DNA of 64,000 bases from Sellimonas catena. GTDB taxonomy: Bacteria > Bacillota > Clostridia > Lachnospirales > Lachnospiraceae. A program made the translations under genes and the position numbers. Positions 1-7,914 of the stretch are shown here, one piece after another. The notes under the pieces are model-generated. The model did no database searches and had not been told where the DNA came from. It saw nothing but the letters and a program-made list of their open reading frames with translations. Numbering within the stretch: position 1 is the first letter of the stretch; each line of letters opens with the position of its first letter. The stretch is taken from the NCBI RefSeq assembly GCF_045063725.1, contig NZ_CP173695.1; one strand, 5' to 3'.

Positions 1-240
1 TCTCTTGGAGTTCAGGTTGTAGTGACGGCCTGTTCCAAGATGTTCTACCAGTGAACGAGGTTTTCTTCTGATATATACATGAATGTGGTCAATTCCGCTG
101 TTTGTCATGTTTGAAATCGGAAAATCAATGACGCGGTATCTTCCAAGGAAGGAGAATGCTCCGATCGGACGGTATACAGTCATTCCGTCAACCCCGATAT
201 GATTTCCGGCAAAATTTACAATTCCAAATGCTCTGCTCAT
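1..240 (-). CDS. glgD: GlgD, glucose-1-phosphate adenylyltransferase regulatory subunit (N-terminal part)
   Basis: Only the first 80 codons are in the window; the gene runs off the left edge. The protein begins MSRAFGIVNFAGNHIG and continues through YRPIGAFSFLGRYRVIDFPISNMTNSG, the degenerate nucleotidyltransferase N-terminus of GlgD. It lacks the GGxGTRL pyrophosphorylase loop seen in its neighbour GlgC. Family knowledge: GlgD pairs with GlgC to form the ADP-glucose pyrophosphorylase of Firmicutes, the committed step of glycogen synthesis. The start codon lies 1 nt after the glgC stop, so the two are translationally close partners in one operon. Confidence 0.9.
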   Translation of the reverse strand, partial: MSRAFGIVNFAGNHIGVDGMTVYRPIGAFSFLGRYRVIDFPISNMTNSGIDHIHVYIRRKPRSLVEHLGTGRHYNLNSKR

Positions 241-241
241 A

Positions 242-1381
242 TTATTCAGCCCCCTTTACGTTTTTCGCCACTAATTCGATGTGTTCGCTGTCAGCACTTC
301 CGACAACAGCATCTTTTCCGATTTTAACACCGTCTGCTACAAGAGAGCGGACAACAGTCGCACCTTCTGCGACTTCTGCATCCGGCATGAGAACACTGTC
401 GATCACTTTGGCACCGGCACCGATACGTGCACCTGTAAACAGAACAGAGTTTTTAACTGTTCCGTCGATTATACAACCCTGTGTAATGAATGCACGCTGA
501 ATATCTGCATCAGGACCTACATAATGAGGGAGAGTGGTTGCGTCTTCGGTATAGATCTTCCAGGAAGAATCGTTCAGATCAAGTTCATTGTGAGCGTCAA
601 GAAGATCCATATTTGCTTCCCAAAGAGAATCGATAGTTCCGACATCTTTCCAGTAGCCCTTGAATTTATAAGCGTACAGACGCTTCTCGTCAGCAAGAAG
701 CTGAGGAATAATATCCTTTCCGAAATCGTGGTTGGAATCCGGATCTTTCGCATCGGCGATCAGCATTTTGCGTAGAAGCTTCCAGTTAAAGATATAGATT
801 CCCATGGAAGCAAGCGTGCTCTTCGGATGCTCCGGTTTCTCTTCAAATTCGTAGATACGTCCGGTCTCGTCTGTATTCATGATACCGAAACGGCTGGCTT
901 CTTTTAATGGAACTTCGATTACGGCGATGGTCGCGTCGGCATTGCATTCTTTGTGGTAAGCCAGCATCTTTGCATAGTTCATCTTGTAGATGTGGTCTCC
1001 GGAAAGGATCAGGAGATACTCCGGAGAAAAAGAGTCGATAAAATCGATGTTCTGTGAAATCGCATCAGCGGTTCCCCTGTAAACATCCAGGTTCGCATCA
1101 GCTTTTTCACGAGGCGGCAGTACATAAACACCGCTGTTTTTTGCATCAAGTCCCCAGCGACGACCTGCTGCAACGTAGCTGTTCAGAAGAATGGATTCGT
1201 ACTGAGTTAAAACTCCTACAGTATCAATGCCGCTGTTTGCACAGTTGCTTAAAGGGAAATCGATGATACGGTATTTTCCACCGTATGAAACGGCAGGTTT
1301 TGCTACTTTTGTGGTAAGCTCATGCAGACGGGTACCTCTCCCACCAGCTAAAATCATTGCTAACATACTGTTTTGCTTCAT
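242..1381 (-). CDS. glgC: GlgC, glucose-1-phosphate adenylyltransferase
   Basis: A 379-residue ADP-glucose pyrophosphorylase that makes ADP-glucose from glucose-1-phosphate and ATP in the cytosol. Visible motifs are AMILAGGRGTRLHELTTKVA (nucleotide loop) and KYRIIDFPLSNCANSGI near the N-terminus, LSGDHIYKMNY (substrate and metal site), EEKPEHPKS, and a C-terminal left-handed beta-helix region from about residue 280. The frame stays open upstream to 1456. The start at 1381 (MKQNSMLAMIL) is preferred because GGGAGGA lies 7-8 nt before it and the protein then starts at the usual family position. It is first in the glgC-glgD operon, read from a promoter at 1415-1443. Confidence 0.95.
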   Translation of the reverse strand: MKQNSMLAMILAGGRGTRLHELTTKVAKPAVSYGGKYRIIDFPLSNCANSGIDTVGVLTQYESILLNSYVAAGRRWGLDAKNSGVYVLPPREKADANLDVYRGTADAISQNIDFIDSFSPEYLLILSGDHIYKMNYAKMLAYHKECNADATIAVIEVPLKEASRFGIMNTDETGRIYEFEEKPEHPKSTLASMGIYIFNWKLLRKMLIADAKDPDSNHDFGKDIIPQLLADEKRLYAYKFKGYWKDVGTIDSLWEANMDLLDAHNELDLNDSSWKIYTEDATTLPHYVGPDADIQRAFITQGCIIDGTVKNSVLFTGARIGAGAKVIDSVLMPDAEVAEGATVVRSLVADGVKIGKDAVVGSADSEHIELVAKNVKGAE

Positions 1382-1414
1382 TGTGAGTCCTCCCTTTTCT
1401 TTTGCTCTGCAACT

Positions 1415-1443
1415 ATTATACAATTTTATTGGAATTCTTTCCA
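1415..1443 (-). promoter_or_regulatory. Probable sigma-A promoter for glgC-glgD
   Basis: On the minus strand a perfect TATAAT (1420-1415) is preceded, after 17 bp, by TGGAAA (1443-1438), which matches four of six -35 positions. It lies about 35 nt upstream of the glgC start, in the divergent gap shared with the surface-protein gene. Confidence 0.6.
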
Positions 1444-1536
1444 TAATTTTGTGCAAATAAATGGAAAAAATATAAAAGAGTTATGAAAAAATACTGTCCA
1501 AAAGGCTGTCCACTCCGATTATTTGTGCAGGTTTCC

Positions 1537-1565
1537 TTGTGGAAGGAAAATAGAGGAGATATAAT
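1537..1565 (+). promoter_or_regulatory. Probable sigma-A promoter for the surface protein
   Basis: TTGTGG (1537-1542), a 17-bp spacer and a perfect TATAAT (1560-1565) point toward the surface-protein gene. Transcription would begin near 1572, giving a leader of about 50 nt to the GTG start at 1626. Confidence 0.6.
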
Positions 1566-1625
1566 GACTATGAATGGGACTTCGAGAGTTTTACTGGAAA
1601 GCAGAAAATGAGGAGGCAGAAAACC

Positions 1626-4600
1626 GTGAGAAAAAGAAAATTATGGGCAAGGAGAGCGGGGGCTCTTCTGACGGCGGCAGCAATTACCGCATCGTTGTGC
1701 GTTCCAAATGTTCTGGCAGAAGAACCGCAGCAGACTGCACAGGAACAGACCACACAGAGCACAGAGACGCAGACGGCGGAAGTGCAGAGCACGGAGACAC
1801 AGCCGGAAGCTGAGACAGGCACAGAGACAAAACCGGAAGCAGACCCGGGTGCGGAGATAAAACCGGAGGCCGAGCCAGGCACTAAGGCACAGCCGGAAGA
1901 AATGCAGAACACGGAGACGCAGACGGACAGTGAAAAAGCACAGCAGACAAAGGAAAGTGCGGAAGTACAGAAAGAAGAAGCTGAGGCAGAGCCGGAGACT
2001 GCGGAAAAAGAAACAGAAGCGGATGCGGCAAAAGCGGCAGCAGATGCTGATGAGACAACAGAGACGACAGAGGAAGCAAAAGACGGACAGTACGACACGA
2101 CAAAACCGGTGATTGAGAAAGTTGAGTTTCCGCAGCAGGGACAGACACTGACGACGAAAGATACGTTGAAGTTTTATGTATATGCGTATGATGCGGACAG
2201 CGGAATCCGACAGGTGGAAGCAGATGTGGTTCTGAAGACTGAGTCGGGAAGCGACTGGTATAGCATGGAGTTTACATACGATGAGACAAATAAACGGTAT
2301 GTAGGAGAATATTCTCTGGAAAATGTTAATACAGACAGCGGATATATTACAGATATTCGTGTAATTGACAATTCCGACAATTATGTGACATGGGCATCGA
2401 CAGAAGAGGGAACTGCCAATGAGAAGTATACATTTTCTTTCCAAAAAGATGATGTGAACTATACAGTGAAAAATTTTGTTCTGGATCAGCAGGGCAAGAC
2501 TTTAAAAAGTGAGGATACGGTATCTGTATCCTTTGAGACAGATCCGGCTATTACAGAAGATCCGGGTAACGTAAATGTGATTTTTAAAAACGAAAATGGA
2601 TATTCTACGATCAATATTTGGATGCAGTTGAATCCGGAGACTGGAAAGTATGAAGGAAACACGCAGATTTATAATCCGAGTGGCGGAAAATGGGTCCTGG
2701 ATCAGGTTGGATTTTCCCGTTCAGGAGATATGGCGGAATTCAAGGTAGATCATCCTGAAAACTACTGGTTCAATACAGAAGAATCCGAAGAAGTTGTCAA
2801 CGATAAAGAACAGCCGGTTATTACTTCGATCGAAGTAGATAAGAATGGCGAAGTTGTAAGAGCTGGCGATAAGGTAACAATCAAGATCAAGGCAACGGAT
2901 AATGTAGGTCTGGATGAATATAACTGCTATGCTTATATGAGTGCAGATCAGGATATTGTGAATGACAGTACTTATGTTGACCTTCAGTATAATGAGGAAG
3001 CTGATGCATGGATTGGTGAATTTGTAATAGATGAGAACACATATCCTTGCGAGTGGTATCTCAGTACTGTAACGATGAGAGATCAGGCTGGAAATTCAGC
3101 TGATGTTACAAAGTACAGACCAGATTTCTATTCTGCGGATCCATATTATGTTCAGGTAATGAATCAGAATACGTTTGTAAATCAAACGTATGACGGGCGC
3201 ATCTCTTTTATGGCTATAGGTGAGGATGGATATTGGAAAAACGTAAGTGAGGTCGAAAAGGATAATCTGGAAAAACGTGCTACTTTTAAGGAAGCAGGAA
3301 TTGAAATTCCAGAAGCAAATAATACTTTCAATGGGGCTAAGCAGGTAACATGGGTAGATCGCTATGGGAATCCAGTAGATGAAAATACATTGGTAACAGA
3401 AGAAATTTCTTATATGACTGTCTATGCAAAGTATAATAAGACACCGGTTTACTTTTGGAAAGAATATATTGGACAGGATGGAACAGAGAAATCTTCCGAG
3501 CGTGAACTTGTGATGTTCCAGCAGGATTTGACATATGGTGAATTAAACGAATATATAGCAGGAATGCCAGGACCGCAGGATATTTATCAGGGGCTCACGT
3601 TCCAGAAATGGAATTCTTCTTTAAACAGTGAGGATGACAATGAAATAATTGAGCAGACAACCTCTGTAACTTTGAAAGCTGTTTACGACAAAAATGTATG
3701 TATGGTATCCTATGGTTATCTGAATGACAAGGAAAAGTGGGAAACAGCGACCCAGATTTTAACTTGTGAGCAGGGAGATACCTATGGTGATCTGTATAAA
3801 GCCGCTCAAAATTACAGTCCGTCCAATCTATCGGATCAGTTAAAGATGGAAAAATTTAGTCTCTCAGAGTGGTATTTAGAAAATTATCCTGAGGATCAGC
3901 AAATTTCAGTATCACCGGGTGAAATTCTGCATATCACAATGTACGCAGATTATGGAGAAAAAGCAGTTGTTCCAATCTTGGTTCAATATGTAGATGAAAA
4001 GGGGTTATACGTAAGAATAGAGGAGGACGCTGTTGTCGATAAGGGAACCAGTTATCAAGATGTTTTTAAGGAATATATACCGGAAAAACCAGAGTCTTAT
4101 GAAGGTTTAAAATTTAAGGAATGGAATGTATATATTCCGGAAGGAACAGTACAGGGAAGTGATAAGGAAATAACCGGTTACGCTGATTACAGCAATTATC
4201 TGGTTCGGTTCCTCATTGACGATATTTTTGAAGGAGAAGAATATATTGACTGGAATTATGATGATGAAAGTCAAGATTATGATTATGTATACTGTATCGT
4301 AGCAGAGCCGGGAGAGACAATTACACTTCCGACAAAGTTTGAAGGATATGACAGCGTGACATGGATTGATCAGTATGCATGGCCGGAAGATAATAAGTTG
4401 ACGGTAAACTTTGATATTACATATCGCGGATATGGAGAAAAGACAGCAACAGATCCATCCGACCCGGAAAAACCGGTAGATCCGGAAGAGCCGACTGATC
4501 CGGAAAAACCAGTAGATCCGGAAGAGCCATCTAATCCGGAAGAGCCTTCCAAACCGGAGGAACCGTCGAATCCGGGTACAGAAATTCCGGCAGATACCGT

Positions 4601-5288
4601 GGACTCTGTTGTGCAGGAAATTGAAGGAACTTCCGCTAGTTCAACAGTACAGGTAGATATGAAAGACGCAACTGTTCTTTCCAAGGAAATTCTGGAAGCC
4701 GCAAAGGGTAAAGATGTGAATATTCAGCTCAACATGGGATCCTATACATGGACAATCAACGGAAAAGACATTAAAGCTTCTGATCTGAAAGACATTGACA
4801 TGAAGGTAACCATGAATACTGATGCAATTCCAAGCAGTGTCGTAAAGAAACTTGCAGGGGACAATCCGACCATGCAGCTTTCACTGGCGCATGAGGGAGA
4901 CTTCGGATTCCAGGCAAAACTGACACTCAATGTAGGAAGCCAGTATGCAGGAAAATTCGGAAATCTTTACTATTATGACAGTGATGGAAAACTGGTATAC
5001 ATCAACAGTGGAAAAGTAGCAGAAAGCGGAAATGTATCTCTGACATTCAGTCATGCATCCGACTATGTGGTTGTGCTTGCTGATCAGCAGTACATCAGCA
5101 ATGGTGACGGACAGACCGGAGCATCCAATACCTCCGGAAATGAAGGAACCACTCAGAGACAGTCAGGAGCAGACGTTGTCAAAACAGGAGACAGCGCTCC
5201 GACTGTAACACTTCTGATTGTGATGGGAGCAGCTGTTGTAGTCATTGCAGGCGCGGTGATCGTGAAAAAAAGAGGATCTGCAAAATAA
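1626..5288 (+). CDS. Large secreted, wall-anchored repeat surface protein
   Basis: A 1220-residue exported protein of unknown ligand. It has a basic signal peptide (RKRKLWARRAGALLTAAAIT, cleaved near VLAEE). A strongly acidic, low-complexity Thr/Glu/Pro tract (about residues 30-160) follows, then several beta-sandwich-like segments (KPVIEKVEFPQQG, QPVITSIEVDKNGE). A run of Listeria-Bacteroides-repeat-like units comes next (LTFQKWNSS, LKFKEWNVY, with recurrent YADY-type ends). Then come a PEEPxxPEKP spacer (about 940-985), a compact C-terminal domain, and a tail of VVKTGD, a hydrophobic helix and KKRG. The tail resembles a non-LPXTG sortase signal. The start is placed at GTG 1626 because AGGAGG lies 9 nt before it. 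The ATG at 1608 would add six residues but has no site of its own. Ligand and adhesive role are not predictable. Confidence 0.8.
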   Translation: MRKRKLWARRAGALLTAAAITASLCVPNVLAEEPQQTAQEQTTQSTETQTAEVQSTETQPEAETGTETKPEADPGAEIKPEAEPGTKAQPEEMQNTETQTDSEKAQQTKESAEVQKEEAEAEPETAEKETEADAAKAAADADETTETTEEAKDGQYDTTKPVIEKVEFPQQGQTLTTKDTLKFYVYAYDADSGIRQVEADVVLKTESGSDWYSMEFTYDETNKRYVGEYSLENVNTDSGYITDIRVIDNSDNYVTWASTEEGTANEKYTFSFQKDDVNYTVKNFVLDQQGKTLKSEDTVSVSFETDPAITEDPGNVNVIFKNENGYSTINIWMQLNPETGKYEGNTQIYNPSGGKWVLDQVGFSRSGDMAEFKVDHPENYWFNTEESEEVVNDKEQPVITSIEVDKNGEVVRAGDKVTIKIKATDNVGLDEYNCYAYMSADQDIVNDSTYVDLQYNEEADAWIGEFVIDENTYPCEWYLSTVTMRDQAGNSADVTKYRPDFYSADPYYVQVMNQNTFVNQTYDGRISFMAIGEDGYWKNVSEVEKDNLEKRATFKEAGIEIPEANNTFNGAKQVTWVDRYGNPVDENTLVTEEISYMTVYAKYNKTPVYFWKEYIGQDGTEKSSERELVMFQQDLTYGELNEYIAGMPGPQDIYQGLTFQKWNSSLNSEDDNEIIEQTTSVTLKAVYDKNVCMVSYGYLNDKEKWETATQILTCEQGDTYGDLYKAAQNYSPSNLSDQLKMEKFSLSEWYLENYPEDQQISVSPGEILHITMYADYGEKAVVPILVQYVDEKGLYVRIEEDAVVDKGTSYQDVFKEYIPEKPESYEGLKFKEWNVYIPEGTVQGSDKEITGYADYSNYLVRFLIDDIFEGEEYIDWNYDDESQDYDYVYCIVAEPGETITLPTKFEGYDSVTWIDQYAWPEDNKLTVNFDITYRGYGEKTATDPSDPEKPVDPEEPTDPEKPVDPEEPSNPEEPSKPEEPSNPGTEIPADTVDSVVQEIEGTSASSTVQVDMKDATVLSKEILEAAKGKDVNIQLNMGSYTWTINGKDIKASDLKDIDMKVTMNTDAIPSSVVKKLAGDNPTMQLSLAHEGDFGFQAKLTLNVGSQYAGKFGNLYYYDSDGKLVYINSGKVAESGNVSLTFSHASDYVVVLADQQYISNGDGQTGASNTSGNEGTTQRQSGADVVKTGDSAPTVTLLIVMGAAVVVIAGAVIVKKRGSAK
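4447..4580 (+). repeat. In-frame proline/glutamate-rich wall-spanning repeat
   Basis: Within the surface protein, short tandem units of the form (D/N)PE(K/E)P(V/S/T) repeat about eight times. Their codons (ccggaagagcc, ccggaaaaacc) are nearly identical. Such PxxP/PE spacers carry anchored proteins across the cell wall, and tandem DNA of this kind often varies in copy number between strains. Confidence 0.75.
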
Positions 5289-5307
5289 TATAAGGTAAAT
5301 TGAAAAA

Positions 5308-5352
5308 ACCGCCGCAAGGAGAAGGAAGCCCCCAATCCTGCGGCGGTCTTTT
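5308..5352 (+). terminator. Rho-independent terminator after the surface protein
   Basis: ACCGCCGCA and TGCGGCGGT form a 9-bp GC-rich stem around a 22-nt loop, followed by CTTTTA. It ends the surface-protein transcript before dedA. Confidence 0.75.
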
Positions 5353-5446
5353 ACGGTCTGAAATAACAAATCGAGCAGGACAACGCATAAAATAAAAGAA
5401 AAACCGATAAAGTGTCATATAGCCATGTGAACCGGGAGGAAGAAAA

Positions 5447-6061
5447 ATGGAATTACACTTGCTTGAGCTTTTGTCGGAATACGGATATTTCGGAATGTTC
5501 CTGCTGATTATGATCGAAAACCTTTTTCCACCGATTCCGTCCGAAGCAGTGCTGTCGTTTGGCGGATTTCTGACGGAACATACAGAACTGAATCTACAGG
5601 GGATGCTCATCGCAGCGACGGCAGGATCACTGGCAGGGGCGGTGATTCTGTACTGGGCAGGGAGGATCATATCACTGGACCGGCTGGATCATGTTCTGTC
5701 AAACAGATTGATCAGGAAAGCAGGCTTCAAAGAAGGAGACATCAAAAAGACACTGAAATGGTTTGACAGGCACGAAAACAAAGCGGTCCTCCTTGGAAGA
5801 TGCGTACCTGTCATACGAAGCCTCATCTCCATACCGGCAGGCATGACCAGAATGCCCTTTGCTCAATTTCTGTGCTACACAGCCATCGGAAGCGGAATCT
5901 GGAATCTGCTTCTTCTCGGTCTCGGGAAAAAGGCCGGAAGCTCCTGGTACAAAATCACACAGATCTTTGATCAATATCAGGCAGCTATCATCACACTGAT
6001 TGCGGCTGCAGCCATCTACTTTATTGCATCCAAATTAAGCACAACAAAGAAAAAAGACTGA
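5447..6061 (+). CDS. DedA-family membrane protein
   Basis: A 204-residue polytopic membrane protein of the DedA/SNARE-associated (PF09335) family. The signature FPPIPSEAVLSFGGFL sits after the first hydrophobic segment, with conserved glycines and the GRCVPVIRSLISIPAGMTRM motif in the second half. Family knowledge: DedA proteins are involved in membrane lipid recycling (including undecaprenyl-phosphate or phosphatidylethanolamine flipping) and envelope homeostasis. GGGAGGA lies about 7 nt before the ATG. It appears monocistronic, between the surface-protein terminator and a palindromic element. The exact substrate cannot be read from sequence. Confidence 0.88.
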   Translation: MELHLLELLSEYGYFGMFLLIMIENLFPPIPSEAVLSFGGFLTEHTELNLQGMLIAATAGSLAGAVILYWAGRIISLDRLDHVLSNRLIRKAGFKEGDIKKTLKWFDRHENKAVLLGRCVPVIRSLISIPAGMTRMPFAQFLCYTAIGSGIWNLLLLGLGKKAGSSWYKITQIFDQYQAAIITLIAAAAIYFIASKLSTTKKKD

Positions 6062-6068
6062 TTTTTTT

Positions 6069-6110
6069 CATTGGGGACAGGTTCCGGTGCATCGGAACAC
6101 GTCCCCAATG
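6069..6110. repeat. REP-like interrupted palindrome
   Basis: CATTGGGGAC (6069-6078) pairs with GTCCCCAATG (6101-6110), and inside it GTTCCG (6081-6086) pairs with CGGAAC (6093-6098). The two stems are separated by 2-nt bulges. The T-run precedes rather than follows the hairpin on the plus strand, so it is not a standard terminator in either direction. The GGGGAC...GTCCCC type resembles dispersed palindromes associated with REP/Y1 transposases, but only one copy was seen here. Confidence 0.6.
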
Positions 6111-6124
6111 TTACGTTCCCGATA

Positions 6125-6167
6125 TTGACATTGGTGAATGATGAGCATACAATAGTTGTATATACAA
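6125..6167 (+). promoter_or_regulatory. Promoter and MarR-type operator of the ABC exporter operon
   Basis: A consensus TTGACA (6125-6130), a 17-bp spacer and TACAAT (6148-6153) are followed by the perfect 12-bp palindrome TTGTATATACAA (6156-6167). The palindrome sits at the transcription start. Operators of MarR/SlyA regulators often look like this, and a MarR gene is third in the operon, so autorepression is likely. Confidence 0.75.
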
Positions 6168-6186
6168 GTATTTGGAGGTGTGGGAT

Positions 6187-7914
6187 GTGCTGAGGAGAAT
6201 TTTTTCTTATATGGGGAAGTATAAGAAGTATGCTCTGTTGGCGATTTTGTGCGTGACGGCGGAATCGTTGTTTGAACTCATTGTGCCGCTGATTATGGCG
6301 GACCTGATTGATGTCGGTGTGGTGAACGGGGACAGGCATTATATTTATATGAAGGGGGGTCAGATGGTTATCTGCGCGTTGCTTGCATTGTTTCTGGGGA
6401 TCGGAAGTTCGCGGTTTTCGGCTCTTGCCGGCCAGGGGCTTGGAGCGGAGCTGAGGAAAGCGGAATATGAGAGTCTTCAGGGATTTTCGTTTGCGAATAT
6501 TGATCATTTCAGGGTGTCGTCGATCGTGACGAGGCTGACAAGTGATGTGACCAATATCCAGAATTCGGTATCTACGGGACTTCGGCCTTTCTGCCGTGGG
6601 CCTGTAATGCTTGTAGCTGCAACGGCGGTCGCATTTTCCATCAATGGGAAGCTTGCACTTGTGTTTCTTGTAGCGCTTCCGATTCTGGCGGTGCTTCTGT
6701 TTTCTATTGTGAGTCATGTTCAGCCGTTGTATACGAAGATGCAGACGGCTATTGATCTGGTAAACCGGATTATTCAGGAAAACCTGACGGCGATTCGGGT
6801 GGTGAAAGCGTACGTCAAAGGGGAATACGAGACGGAGAAGTTTGATGAGGTAAACAGGAATCTGAAAACCCAGTCGGAAAAAGCGTTCCGTCTGGCGGCG
6901 CTGAATATGCCGGCCATGCAGATTGTGATGTACGGCACGATTCTGAGCCTCATCTGGTTTGGTGGCAGGATGATTCAGGTCGGCGGAATGCAGGTCGGGG
7001 AGCTGACAGGTTTTCTAAGCTATGTTATGCAGATTTTGAATTCTCTGATGATGATTTCCAATGTGTTTCTGATGATGACCCGTTCCATGGCATCGGGAAG
7101 CCGTATTCTGGAGATCATTGATGAAAAAGTGGATATTACCGACCGGGAAGCGGAAGACCACGAGGTAGAGCGCGGCGAGGTTGAGTTTGACCATGTTTAC
7201 TTTCAATATAGAAAGGACGCACCGGAATATATTCTGTCGGATGTGTCTTTGAAAATCCCGGCAGGCAGTACGTTTGGAATTATCGGTCAGACCGGTTCAG
7301 CGAAATCAACGCTGATTCAGCTGATTCCTCGTCTTTATGATGCGACAAAAGGGGAGGTCCGGATCGATGGAATTCCGGTGAAAAAATACAAGGTGGAGCA
7401 TCTGCGGGACGCAATTGCCGTGGTGCTTCAGAAGAATACGCTTTTTTCCGGCACCTTGATAGAAAATCTGCGGTGGGGCAAGGAAGATGCCACGATGGAA
7501 GAGATTGAACAGGCCTGCCGTATTGCCTGTGCGGATGAGTTTATCGACCGGCTTGCAGACGGTTATGAGACGGAAATGGGGCAGGGCGGTGTCAATGTGT
7601 CAGGCGGACAGAAGCAGCGGCTTTGTATCGCACGGGCGATTCTGAAGCGGCCGAAAGTACTGATACTGGATGATTCAACGAGTGCTGTGGACACGGCAAC
7701 CGAGGCGAAAATCCGGACGATGTTAAAAGAGGAACTTCCGGAGATGACGAAGATCATCATCGCCCAGAGGATTTCCTCTGTGCGTCATGCAGACCAGATC
7801 CTGATTCTGGATGACGGGAAGGTGTCGGATATCGGTACCCACGAAGAACTTCTGGAAAGAAATGAAATCTATCAGGAAATTTATGAATCTCAAAAGGAAG
7901 GAGCGGAGCTTTAA
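6187..7914 (+). CDS. ABC exporter, half-transporter subunit A (degenerate ATPase site)
   Basis: A 575-residue fused membrane-ATPase half exporter: six membrane helices (about residues 1-310), then a nucleotide-binding domain. The P-loop reads GQTGSAKST (near residue 367), with Ala where Gly is usual. The signature is VSGGQKQR (about 471) and the Walker B end is LILDDSTSAVD (about 492), where Asp replaces the catalytic Glu. With the next gene it forms a heterodimer with one degenerate ATP site, as in BmrCD or TM287/288-type multidrug exporters. GTG 6187 is chosen because TGGAGG ends 8 nt before it; a TTG at 6172 would overlap that site. Substrate unknown. Confidence 0.88.
   Translation: MLRRIFSYMGKYKKYALLAILCVTAESLFELIVPLIMADLIDVGVVNGDRHYIYMKGGQMVICALLALFLGIGSSRFSALAGQGLGAELRKAEYESLQGFSFANIDHFRVSSIVTRLTSDVTNIQNSVSTGLRPFCRGPVMLVAATAVAFSINGKLALVFLVALPILAVLLFSIVSHVQPLYTKMQTAIDLVNRIIQENLTAIRVVKAYVKGEYETEKFDEVNRNLKTQSEKAFRLAALNMPAMQIVMYGTILSLIWFGGRMIQVGGMQVGELTGFLSYVMQILNSLMMISNVFLMMTRSMASGSRILEIIDEKVDITDREAEDHEVERGEVEFDHVYFQYRKDAPEYILSDVSLKIPAGSTFGIIGQTGSAKSTLIQLIPRLYDATKGEVRIDGIPVKKYKVEHLRDAIAVVLQKNTLFSGTLIENLRWGKEDATMEEIEQACRIACADEFIDRLADGYETEMGQGGVNVSGGQKQRLCIARAILKRPKVLILDDSTSAVDTATEAKIRTMLKEELPEMTKIIIAQRISSVRHADQILILDDGKVSDIGTHEELLERNEIYQEIYESQKEGAEL

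Noticed and set aside
1564..1611. Possible 15-codon leader peptide ahead of the surface protein
   Set aside because: Its ATG lies within the TATAAT of the promoter at 1560-1565, so it would not be in that transcript.
1568..2444. Antisense open frames opposite the low-complexity part of the surface protein
   Set aside because: Their Ser/Ala- or Cys/Leu-rich composition simply reflects the repeated GAA/ACA/CCG codons of the sense gene.
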